Under the pieces are notes generated by a model. That model saw only the letters and a program-made list of their open reading frames with translations, ran no database searches and was not told the origin of the DNA. From assembly GCA_026692885.1 (NCBI GenBank), contig JAPLNJ010001229.1, forward strand, positions 1 to 35,706: a stretch of 35,706 nucleotides of DNA, in the 5' to 3' direction. This document shows, piece after piece, positions 16,435 to 23,986 of this stretch. The position numbers were made by a program, and so were the translations under genes. This DNA is from Planctomycetota bacterium. Lineage in GTDB: Bacteria; Planctomycetota; Planctomycetia; Pirellulales; Pirellulaceae. Position 1 is the stretch's first letter. Every line of letters starts with the position of its first letter.

Positions 16435-18033
16435 TTAGCTCGCGTCTGACCGCCCTAGGACCACCCGGAACCCGAAGCCCAGATACCGGAGCCCGGGATC
16501 GCTCCCGTAGCGGAACGCCGACCGGCAGTCCCTGCCGCCGCAGTCCCAGCCGCCGCCCCGGAGCACCCGGGGCGCGGCTTCGGCCAAACCCGGCGGGTCG
16601 GGCACCTTTGCCTCTTCCCCATACTTGCCGTACCCATCGGTACACCACTCCCAAACATTTCCCTGCATGTCGAACAGGCCCCAGCCGTTCGGAAGCCGGG
16701 CACCGCACACGTCGGTCTGGTGCCGTTGATAAACGGCGTAACGTGGCAGCAGGCTCTCGTCGTCGCCACACGACCACATTGTGGTCGTGCGAGCACTGCA
16801 CGCGTATTCCCATTCGGCCTCCGTCGGAAGTCGGTAGCCGTGTAATTGCTGAAAACCGGCACGGACCTTCATCCTGCCAGCTTCCTTGGCTTTGTCCAAC
16901 TCGATGTAACACCATTGGTCTTCCGGAATCCCGGCCTTCCAACTCAGCCAGTTGCAGTAGTTCGCTGCGCCGTACCAGGAGACGTTCTGCACCGGATGCT
17001 TTCCCGTCGGACTTCTTATTCCCACGTCTGTCTTCTCCCAGTTCACAATCCTGGCCCCCGACGGACAGTCCACTTGCTTCTCGTCCACGAACTTCCGAAA
17101 ATCTCCCAGGGAAATCTCACGGTCGCTTAGGAAAAAGGGCTTGGTGAGGGTGACGTCCTGCCACGGTCCCTCTTTCACATCCTCGTCGCGACGGCGGAAT
17201 TCGCCAGCAGGAATGTTGACCAGGGTCAGACCGACTTCGTTGATGAACCAGCCGCGCTCGACGGAAGGCTCGCTGGCCTCGAGTCGCGGCTCGGCGTTCC
17301 ACTGCCGCAAGGCCCAACCCGTCGCGTTGTGCACGCTGCCGTCAGGGTGCTGCCGGTGCCAACGCACAAATCGCAACGTCCACTCGCGGAAGTCATCCTC
17401 CGGCACATCGGATTTGGCAATGCCTCCAGTTCCCAGGCACAACGCAGACAACAAAGGGAAATCCTTTTCCGGGGTATTCTTCTCGACCACATCGGCCAAG
17501 TCGGCGAGCCGCCCATGCCAGGTGGGAAACACATCGATGAAGATCGTCCGCTGAATTGGATCCTCGCCTAACTGGCACATTCCAGCGGCCAGGCTCGCAT
17601 CGCCCAGGTGCAACGCGACAATCGCGTAGCGGGACTTCTCGCGCCAATCCTTTTGCTTCTCGGCAGCAGCCGCTCGGTTCTTGAGTTCTTCGATTGCCGC
17701 GTCCGGTGCCTGACGCAGCGCGATGACGACATTCGCACAATCGGCTGTCGGTGTTTTGCCATCTCTGACGAAGTCCACCAAATCGCGGACCTGCGGTTTT
17801 CCCAAGGCGGCCAAGGCGCATAACGCGTGCAGTCGCTGCGGTGGCGACAGATTGTCGGCCTTGGCATCTGGTGTCGGATTCTGCGGTTCGAGAAGTTGCT
17901 GGAGCTTTTCCGCCCCAAGGCGCCCGCCAAGCTCCAGCTCACGATGACCGTCATGCGGTGGTGCCGCCAACTCTGCTCCAGATACCCGGCGACGTGGCCA
18001 AACGTGTCGCCGGCCACTGAGTCTGGACCACAC
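16435..18033 (-). CDS. Helical-repeat plus FGE-sulfatase domain protein, frameshifted from the STAND ATPase
   Basis: The open frame gives up to 532 residues. Sequence becomes protein-like from about residue 35: a helical, HEAT-like segment (LHALCALAALGKPQVRDLV, DPIQRTIFIDVFPTWH, NATGWALRQW), then an FGE-sulfatase (SUMF1-like, C-type-lectin fold) domain at about 258-530 with GLTLVNIPAGEF, PVQNVSWYGAANYCNWLS, YRLPTEAEWEYAC, GNVWEWC and RGGGWDCGG. Cys498 and Cys503 have the same five-residue spacing as the copper-binding pair of true formylglycine-generating enzymes, but a recognition role is more likely in this context. The last codons look diversifiable (see findings). The start is uncertain: GTG at 18033, TTG at 17970 with GGAG upstream, or direct fusion to the STAND frame by a one-base shift near 17913-17916. 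I favour fusion or a frameshift. Confidence 0.75.
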   Translation of the reverse strand: MWSRLSGRRHVWPRRRVSGAELAAPPHDGHRELELGGRLGAEKLQQLLEPQNPTPDAKADNLSPPQRLHALCALAALGKPQVRDLVDFVRDGKTPTADCANVVIALRQAPDAAIEELKNRAAAAEKQKDWREKSRYAIVALHLGDASLAAGMCQLGEDPIQRTIFIDVFPTWHGRLADLADVVEKNTPEKDFPLLSALCLGTGGIAKSDVPEDDFREWTLRFVRWHRQHPDGSVHNATGWALRQWNAEPRLEASEPSVERGWFINEVGLTLVNIPAGEFRRRDEDVKEGPWQDVTLTKPFFLSDREISLGDFRKFVDEKQVDCPSGARIVNWEKTDVGIRSPTGKHPVQNVSWYGAANYCNWLSWKAGIPEDQWCYIELDKAKEAGRMKVRAGFQQLHGYRLPTEAEWEYACSARTTTMWSCGDDESLLPRYAVYQRHQTDVCGARLPNGWGLFDMQGNVWEWCTDGYGKYGEEAKVPDPPGLAEAAPRVLRGGGWDCGGRDCRSAFRYGSDPGLRYLGFGFRVVLGRSDAS

Positions 18034-19598
18034 GCTTCATAACGCCGCGCCCAAGCGGGATTCGGTTGCTCATGCTGCCACCAGTCCCGCAGCCGCTTCA
18101 ATTCGATTTTGGACAGCAGATCCCCGTCACCTCGCCGAAAATCCCCTTCGGCTTTCACCAGTCGCCGATAGCGGTCGGCAGCGACGTCTTCCTTCGGCAG
18201 CCAGTCGTCGCGCAACGTCTTCCACTGCCGGATCAGACTTTCGTGGCTGATGTCGATCGGCGTGTGCGGGTCGAGCTGTTCGAGTGCGGGGGGCGAGGAG
18301 GTCAGGAACGACCGATCGACGCGGCGGAAGGGCTCGACGACGGCGATCACCTGCTCGGGCGTGGCACCCGCCTCGTCGGCCAATTGTTTGATCGTGGCCG
18401 ACCGGCGTACGTGCTGGCCGCTGATTCCGCGCTGTACCAACCCGCGAAAGACCCATTCGGCGACTCGTTCCAGACTGGCTGCTCGGCATTCGCTCAGTGC
18501 CCGATCTGCCTCGCGCGACAGGGCGTCCTGAATGCCGCCTACGCCGTGGTAGTCGTCTAGGGTTAGGGTTGTGCGCGGTGTCGGGGCGGGCGGCGGCGCG
18601 GCGGGGGCGGTTGGGAGCGGCGGAGGGATTGCGTCGGCATTTGCTGCTGTGCCCCTCTCCCGAACCCTCTCCCCGGGGTACCGGGGCGTGGGAGCGATGT
18701 TTGGCGCGCGGGCGATGGCGGCGGTCCAGGCCCGATGCAGGGCGTGCTGGACGATCGGCAGTTCGTCGCGCGCGGTGCCGATATCGTTCACAATCCGCTG
18801 CACGACTTCCGGCTGCACCCGGCCGGCGAATTGCGGCAGCTCGGGCGGGCGGACGATGGCCTGTTCCAGCTGGCGGGCATTCAGCCGCGGCGCAAGGTAC
18901 TGACCCTTGTTGATCGCCTGCGGCAAGTCGTCGAACATGTCGCACTCGCCCAAGAAGTCCGAGCGCATGGTCAGCAGCACATAGACCGGCCGCTGGACTT
19001 GGCGGGCGGTGGCCAGCAATAACTGCACGAAGTCGGCCGCATCGTTTCGCCGCTCGGCGGCCTGCCCGGCCGTGCCCGACTGCTCGGGCGTGCGAAAGCG
19101 GAACAGTTCCTCGAACTGATCGACCAGCAGCAGCACGTTCGTTTTCTCCGGCACGGCCGCATCGTGCAGCGTCTGCACAAACCCGCGCGGGTTGCTGCGG
19201 AGCACCAGTTCGGTCAGCGGCACGTCGCCGTCGTGGAAACCGGACGCGGCCGGTTCGCCCTCCGCGGTCCGCGGCAGATACTCGTGGACGGCCGCTGCCA
19301 GACGGCGATAGGGCGCATCCCCCGGACGCAACGTGACGAACCGCCAATCGTCGGAACGGGCTGTCAGCAAGGCACCACGCTCCAGCGCCGGCAGCAGGCC
19401 GGCCAGGACCAGCGACGATTTGCCTCCGCCGCTCGGACCGACCACCGCCAGAAAACGCTGGTCCTCCAAGATCGTCAGCATGTCGGCCACATGCTCGTCA
19501 CGGCCGAAGAAGACCGGCGCTTCGTGCGGCTGGAACGGCCGCAGACCCGGATACGGCGAGGCAATCGGTTGCGTGAAGCGGGAAATCGGCCGGCTCAT
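17568..19598 (-). CDS. nSTAND1-type P-loop NTPase of a TIR/FGE conflict locus
   Basis: The frame opens with ATG at 19598, overlapping the TIR gene stop (ATGA). Residues 16-33 carry the nSTAND1 entry motif YPGLRPF...FFGRDE. Walker A is GPSGGGKSS (54-62), Walker B is LLLVDQFEELF (156-166), and MRSDFLG (211-217) is the conserved sensor-like motif. A winged-helix-like region (about 340-460, with PIDISHESLIRQW) and a linker (about 495-545) follow. Residues 304-316 are encoded by an intergenic-type repeat inserted in frame. After about residue 550 the frame turns into arginine-rich nonsense up to the stop at 17568, while the neighbouring frame becomes protein-like, so the true C-terminus is probably the FGE frame. 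In this family, nucleotide-driven oligomerisation usually links sensing to an effector. Confidence 0.85.
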   Translation of the reverse strand: MSRPISRFTQPIASPYPGLRPFQPHEAPVFFGRDEHVADMLTILEDQRFLAVVGPSGGGKSSLVLAGLLPALERGALLTARSDDWRFVTLRPGDAPYRRLAAAVHEYLPRTAEGEPAASGFHDGDVPLTELVLRSNPRGFVQTLHDAAVPEKTNVLLLVDQFEELFRFRTPEQSGTAGQAAERRNDAADFVQLLLATARQVQRPVYVLLTMRSDFLGECDMFDDLPQAINKGQYLAPRLNARQLEQAIVRPPELPQFAGRVQPEVVQRIVNDIGTARDELPIVQHALHRAWTAAIARAPNIAPTPRYPGERVRERGTAANADAIPPPLPTAPAAPPPAPTPRTTLTLDDYHGVGGIQDALSREADRALSECRAASLERVAEWVFRGLVQRGISGQHVRRSATIKQLADEAGATPEQVIAVVEPFRRVDRSFLTSSPPALEQLDPHTPIDISHESLIRQWKTLRDDWLPKEDVAADRYRRLVKAEGDFRRGDGDLLSKIELKRLRDWWQHEQPNPAWARRYEACGPDSVAGDTFGHVAGYLEQSWRHHRMTVIVSWSLAGALGRKSSSNFSNRRIRHQMPRPTICRHRSDCTRYAPWPPWENRRSAIWWTSSEMAKHRQPIVRMSSSRCVRHRTRQSKNSRTERLLPRSKRIGARSPATRLSRCTWAMRAWPLECAS
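18651..18686. repeat. REP-like repeat inserted in frame within the STAND gene
   Basis: The bases CCCCTCTCCCGAACCCTCTC start this element, which continues with CCCCGGGGTACCGGGG. I recall elements of this kind as common intergenic repeats in planctomycete genomes. Here it is read as PRYPGERVRERG inside a proline-rich linker of the NTPase without disturbing the frame. Confidence 0.6.
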
Positions 19599-21064
19599 GG
19601 CGTCACCTCCGTCGCGACGCCCAGTCGCCGCAGTTCGGCCACAAACGTCTGCAGGGTCCGCTCGTCGCGCGGGTCGATCACCAGGATTCCGTCGAGTCTG
19701 CACGAGATGGGGTCTTCCTCGTCCTGCGGCTGATTCCACAAGCCGCAGGCCCAACGCCGGCCCAACTCGGTGCACAGAAAACTCCGCAGTTCCTGCAACC
19801 GCTTCAGCACCCAGCGGCCAGGACACTCGCGGTACACGAGCAGTAGCCCGTTGGCCGGAAACTCTCGGGCGTACTCGTCCAGCGAAGCGATGTCTTTGTC
19901 CGGCACGCGCACCGCTTCGCAATTCAGCTGCTGGAGCGTTGCCTCCAATTCCTTGACGAAGGCTTTGTCCGACTTGTCCGAGCGAATCACGACCAGCGGC
20001 TTGGCGCCCCCAGACTGGGAGGCACGCGACCGTTGCCGCCGGTCCAGGGCCAATCGCTGGACTTCGTCGCGCACCCGGTCCTTGAACTTCTTGAAATCGT
20101 GATCCCACACGCCGCTTTCCGTCACGAACTGCCGCTGGTTGGCGTCCAGATCCTGCAGGTCGAGCGGGTGTCCCTGCTTGTCGAACTTGTTGAACCAGCG
20201 CTGGATCGGTCGACCGGCCGCGACGGCCTGCTGGTGTTGCCAGCGATCCCAACTGTGGATCGCTTCGTCGTCATGCGGTTCAAACTGGCGACCGAGCAGT
20301 TGGACGAACAGGTCGGCGCGGCCGAGTTCCCCGGTGTACCACTCGGCGTAGCCGTCGCGCTCGTGGAAATTGGCGCCCGGCTGGATGGTGTCCATGCCGA
20401 AGCCTTCCTTCAGGAAGGCGGCCAGCTCGTCGCGTTGGGCGGCCAGTGCCCGCGGCGGCTCGGCGAGGAACACGACCGGACGATCGCTGAGCGCCGCAGT
20501 CGGGAGGAGCCCCTGCCTCTGATCTTCCGATGGCGAGGGGGCCGCACGGCTCTGGAGCTGTTCGAGTTGGCCCGCGATTTCGTTGCGCAGTTTCAGCAGC
20601 GCTCGCTTGAACGGTTCGTTGTCGGCGGCGAATTCGACGACCGGCCCGGAGTCGTCGACCGGCCCGCAGAATTCGTAGCCCAGGAAGTCGTTGCCCAGCA
20701 GATGCTGGAATTCGGCCGGCCGGACGTCGTCGTATCGGACCGGGAAGATGCAACCGGTGACACCGCGTTGGCCAGCGGCCTTGCGGAATTCGTCGATCTC
20801 CAGCTGGCACCACGGCCGCTGCAGGTAGCTCCGCGACACCACGGCAACAACGACCGCCGAGCTGCGCAGGCGGCGTTTGAGTTCGTCGGTCAGCCCTTGG
20901 TTGCCGGACAGTTCCGGATCGCGAAAGACGTCGATCTCCGCCGAAACCCGTTCTCGCAACCGCGCTTCCAATTGCTTATGGAATCGCGTCACCCAATCCG
21001 CGTGGTTATTGGCGCGTGAGTAGCTGATGAAGACGTCGTGGTCACAGCCGGAGACAAAGGCCAT
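19595..21064 (-). CDS. Protein with tandem TIR-like domains, first gene of the STAND locus
   Basis: The ATG at 21064 follows a Shine-Dalgarno AGGAG (21074-21078) at nine bases and gives 489 residues; a TTG start at 21085 is less likely. Domain 1 (about 8-150) is a canonical TIR domain: DVFISYSR (10-17), a box-2-like region near 45-60 and SRSYLQRPWCQLEIDEF, where Glu89 in the WxxxE pattern corresponds to the catalytic glutamate of NAD-cleaving TIRs. Domain 2 (about 197-330, VVFLAEPP...) and domain 3 (about 355-489, PLVVIRSDKSDKAFVKEL) look like degenerate TIR-like Rossmann folds without that glutamate. The gene overlaps the NTPase by ATGA, so the two products should be made in step. A likely role is an NADase effector or scaffold controlled by the NTPase; activity is inferred. 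Confidence 0.88.
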   Translation of the reverse strand: MAFVSGCDHDVFISYSRANNHADWVTRFHKQLEARLRERVSAEIDVFRDPELSGNQGLTDELKRRLRSSAVVVAVVSRSYLQRPWCQLEIDEFRKAAGQRGVTGCIFPVRYDDVRPAEFQHLLGNDFLGYEFCGPVDDSGPVVEFAADNEPFKRALLKLRNEIAGQLEQLQSRAAPSPSEDQRQGLLPTAALSDRPVVFLAEPPRALAAQRDELAAFLKEGFGMDTIQPGANFHERDGYAEWYTGELGRADLFVQLLGRQFEPHDDEAIHSWDRWQHQQAVAAGRPIQRWFNKFDKQGHPLDLQDLDANQRQFVTESGVWDHDFKKFKDRVRDEVQRLALDRRQRSRASQSGGAKPLVVIRSDKSDKAFVKELEATLQQLNCEAVRVPDKDIASLDEYAREFPANGLLLVYRECPGRWVLKRLQELRSFLCTELGRRWACGLWNQPQDEEDPISCRLDGILVIDPRDERTLQTFVAELRRLGVATEVTP

Positions 21065-21073
21065 CGCAGAGTG

Positions 21074-21078
21074 CTCCT
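21074..21078 (-). promoter_or_regulatory. Ribosome binding site for the TIR gene
   Basis: AGGAG on the minus strand, nine bases before the ATG at 21064. It decides the start in favour of 21064 over the in-frame TTG at 21085. Confidence 0.55.
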
Positions 21079-21217
21079 GGAACAAGTCAGGCCGAGCCGA
21101 GAGTTCCGATCCCGAGCTACGGTATCGTCGCCTGTGGATCTACGGGAGTCAAGCTTGGGTCGGTCGGGGGCCGGCGAGCGGCGTCAGCTTCACTGCTGTG
21201 AAGATCTCGGAAACCCG

Positions 21218-21242
21218 CGTTCCCAGGCTCGGCCTGGGAACG
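21218..21242. repeat. 25-bp palindromic repeat
   Basis: CGTTCCCAGGC (21218-21228) and GCCTGGGAACG (21232-21242) are perfect reverse complements around a TCG loop. As I recall, this GTTCCCAGGC palindrome is dispersed in planctomycete and other genomes. It lies in the gap between the cytochrome operon and the TIR gene. Confidence 0.85.
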
Positions 21243-21277
21243 CATTGGATTGCCGGCTCCCAAGGAACTCCTGAGCC

Positions 21278-21394
21278 GTAGGGTACATCAAGCTCCGCGC
21301 CGATGGTCCGGCTGAGCTGAGAAACCGTCGCCATGAGGTCCGCTCGGAAGGGCCGCTCCGAAGGTGCATCGGCGCGGAGCTTGATGTACCCTAC
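21278..21394. repeat. Inverted repeat with perfect 28-bp arms
   Basis: Bases 21278-21305 (beginning GTAGGGTACATCAAGCTCCG) and 21367-21394 are exact reverse complements separated by 61 bases. It stands between the stop of the cytochrome gene (21470) and the TIR start (21064), both on the minus strand, so it could end the cytochrome transcript or be a dispersed element. No gene lies in 21065-21469. Confidence 0.9.
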
Positions 21395-21469
21395 TTGTTG
21401 GCCATGGCTCGCAGCAACGCGGCTCCTAAGGAACGTCTGCACGCCGAACCACTCGTAAACCGTTTGTCA

Positions 21470-23902
21470 CTAGCTCGTGAAGGCTGCCGCGATCATGCCC
21501 ACCAGCAGGGCTGTGCCAATGGTCAGGGCCAAGTAGCCGGTCAGCGTCACCAACCACAAGACGCGGCGCGGCGGCACCACTGTCCGCAATTGGTCGAGTC
21601 GTCCTTCCTCTTGCAACCGCTCGTAGTAGTCGGGGCGTTCCTCGCGGAATTCGTGCTCGCTGACGAGCCCGGTGAACATGGCCATGTCCATCGGGAATTT
21701 TTCCGGCCGCAACCAGACGCCGAAGAAGTGGATGGCGAACACGAATCCCGTGGCCAGCAGGGCTTGCGTCGAGTGAATCACCTTGGCGATGTTTACCGCC
21801 TCGCCCGGCAGGAATGTGCAGAACACGTTCGGGAACCACAGGATCAGCCCCGTCAGCCCGATAATCACGCTGTCCGCGGCCGCACCCCAGAAATCGACCT
21901 TCTCCCAGTAGGCCCAGCGTTCGAAGGTAGGCTTCGGCCCCAGGCCAAAGAACCACCGCGACATCTTGAAGACATCCACGAAATCGCGGCTGTTGGGAAC
22001 CGGCGAGTCCGGGCTGAAGACCACGCTGTGCCGCGGTGCCCCGTCGGCGGGCCGAGTAATCAGCCGGTGGAGCAGATGGATCACGTAGACCACCACGCAG
22101 ACCGCGTTCACCAAGCCAAAGATGCGGTGCCAGACGCTGGTCGAAGCGAATCCGCCCAGCAAGGAAGCAAGCTGCTGCGCCCAGGGCATGTGGCTGTATT
22201 TCAAGGGCAGACCGGTCGCGGCCAGGCCCAGGAAAGAGATCAGCAGTAGGACATGGGCAATCCGGTGCATCACGTTGAATCGCACGTAGGCCACGGCGCC
22301 GGGGACGAAGGTCTTGGGCCGCCCGTGCTGCAGGACGTCGATCAAGCTGCGGATCAGCCACAGCAGCGAATGGATGCCGAACGCGGCAAAGGTGCCGATC
22401 AGGAACGTCATCAGCACCAAGTACACCGCGTGCAACACGGGACTCTTTTCGGGATCCCGATGATCGGCGTGCGGATCGAAACTGATCAAGTTGGCAGCCG
22501 CGTTGGGGTGACACTTGCGGCAGGTCTGCAGCCGCTTGCTGATCGAGACCGTGGACGCGCGGTCGGCCACGGGCAAGATGTCGTGCGCGCCATGGCAGTC
22601 GGAGCAGTTGGCCGCGGGACCGTAGCCGACCTCCGACAATTCGCCATGCAAACTGAGCCCGTACTGGCGCGACAGATTGGCGTGACAATTCCCGCAGGTG
22701 TTGGAGACGGCGAGCCGGAATCGCAGCGAGTCGGGACGCGGCCGATCGTGTCCCGGGTGGCAATCGGTACAACTCGGTTTGCGCAGGACGTCGCCGCCCG
22801 GCGAGGGCTTCTCGGTAGCGCCTCCCGGACCGTTACCGCGCCCGTGGACACTTTTTTCCAGCGTCGCCTCAATCCTGCGGTGGCATTTGCCGCAGGTAAT
22901 CGCGACCTGGGTGGGTGAGAGCGGGGACTTGGGATCTGGCAGTTTGCCAGACTTGGGATCCGGGGCCGCATAAATCGCGTGGGCGCCGTGGCAGCTGGAG
23001 CAGACCGCACTGCCCTGCAACCCGGATTGCTTCAGACCATGGCCGTGGACGCTGTCCAGATACAAGTTCAGTTGGTCCACGTGGCATTTGCCGCAGCCGT
23101 CGACCTGATGATCCACAAACACGGGCGATTGCGGATCCTTCACGGGCCGCAGGCCGTGCACGGTCTGGCCCCGCGTGTCTTGGCAGTGGCAGTCGAGGCA
23201 CGTCGGCGGTCGCCGCTCGCCCTGGGAGTCCTTGACGACCCGCTGCTGGAAGGCCTGCGCGCTGTGCTCGCTAGCCAGCAGACCGACCTGCTCATGCGGA
23301 TGGCACTTGCCACACGTTTCAGTCAGGTGCTGCGGGTTCACGGAAGAGAGCGGATCGGCGGCCGCCCGCATGGCGTGCTTGGGGTGGCAACCGCAGCAGG
23401 TGGTCAGGTTCGCAACCGTCTTGTCCTCGCCGAACTTCTTCAAGTGTTGGCCGTGGGAGCTGTCCCAGAATTGCGCCACCTGGTCGGTTTTCCCGTGCGA
23501 CTTAAATTGCTTCTGCATCTTCTCGGCATCGGCGTGGCAATAGCCGCAGAAGCCGGGCAGATCCGCCGGCTTGGCGATTTGCCGGAAGCCGTCTTCGATG
23601 GCATGGGCTTCGCGGACTTGGGTGGTCTTCGCGTTGCCACCGTGGCAGTCGTTGCAGCGGATGCCTTTCTGCCAATGGACGTCGCCCTCCAGATCGCTCG
23701 CCTTGACAAACAGCCGCAGGGTGTCCTTCTCCCAGACATCCGGGTTGCCGTGACAGGCGATGCACATATTGTCTTCGTCGGCGAGGCCTTCCTCGGCCGC
23801 CGCCACCGGGGTCGCAGGCAGAATCAGCAGCAGCAAGCCGGCAACGGAACCCGAGCGCAACCACGACTTCAAGCTAGACACGGCGTATTGGACGATATTC
23901 AT
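21470..23902 (-). CDS. 13-haem cytochrome c fused to a cytochrome b membrane domain
   Basis: The ATG at 23902 gives 810 residues with a signal peptide (about 1-36, ending TPVAAAEE). Thirteen CxxCH haem motifs run from CIACH (47-51) to CRKCH (461-465), in the order CIACH, CNDCH, CGYCH, CCGCH, CGKCH, CLDCH, CGKCH, CSSCH, CGKCH, CTDCH, CGNCH, CSDCH, CRKCH. The membrane part (about 488-805) has about six helices and histidines placed like b-haem ligands (His546 or His550, His592, His710, His725), similar to cytochrome b561 or formate-dehydrogenase gamma. The design suggests quinol oxidation or quinone reduction in the membrane joined to a periplasmic haem wire. It is the third gene of the operon and a paralogue of the first, sharing HGNPDVWEK, RCNDCHGGN, FSPDSPVPN-like and PKPTFERW strings. 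Confidence 0.92.
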   Translation of the reverse strand: MNIVQYAVSSLKSWLRSGSVAGLLLLILPATPVAAAEEGLADEDNMCIACHGNPDVWEKDTLRLFVKASDLEGDVHWQKGIRCNDCHGGNAKTTQVREAHAIEDGFRQIAKPADLPGFCGYCHADAEKMQKQFKSHGKTDQVAQFWDSSHGQHLKKFGEDKTVANLTTCCGCHPKHAMRAAADPLSSVNPQHLTETCGKCHPHEQVGLLASEHSAQAFQQRVVKDSQGERRPPTCLDCHCQDTRGQTVHGLRPVKDPQSPVFVDHQVDGCGKCHVDQLNLYLDSVHGHGLKQSGLQGSAVCSSCHGAHAIYAAPDPKSGKLPDPKSPLSPTQVAITCGKCHRRIEATLEKSVHGRGNGPGGATEKPSPGGDVLRKPSCTDCHPGHDRPRPDSLRFRLAVSNTCGNCHANLSRQYGLSLHGELSEVGYGPAANCSDCHGAHDILPVADRASTVSISKRLQTCRKCHPNAAANLISFDPHADHRDPEKSPVLHAVYLVLMTFLIGTFAAFGIHSLLWLIRSLIDVLQHGRPKTFVPGAVAYVRFNVMHRIAHVLLLISFLGLAATGLPLKYSHMPWAQQLASLLGGFASTSVWHRIFGLVNAVCVVVYVIHLLHRLITRPADGAPRHSVVFSPDSPVPNSRDFVDVFKMSRWFFGLGPKPTFERWAYWEKVDFWGAAADSVIIGLTGLILWFPNVFCTFLPGEAVNIAKVIHSTQALLATGFVFAIHFFGVWLRPEKFPMDMAMFTGLVSEHEFREERPDYYERLQEEGRLDQLRTVVPPRRVLWLVTLTGYLALTIGTALLVGMIAAAFTS

Positions 23903-23986
23903 TCCTTGGTTTCCCAGGCAAGCAGCGGTGGCTCTCAGCCTCGAACAAGCATGCCTCGTTTGTCGTGGGTCTAGCACGATTCGCGA

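Noticed and set aside
19599..20252. N-terminal extension of the STAND NTPase frame
   Set aside because: The 218 codons upstream of the ATG at 19598 lie in a second frame of the TIR gene and carry no domain; the nSTAND1 motif begins only after that ATG.
20033..21019. A 328-codon open frame opposite the TIR gene
   Set aside because: It mirrors the TIR protein codons and has no recognised motif or start signal.
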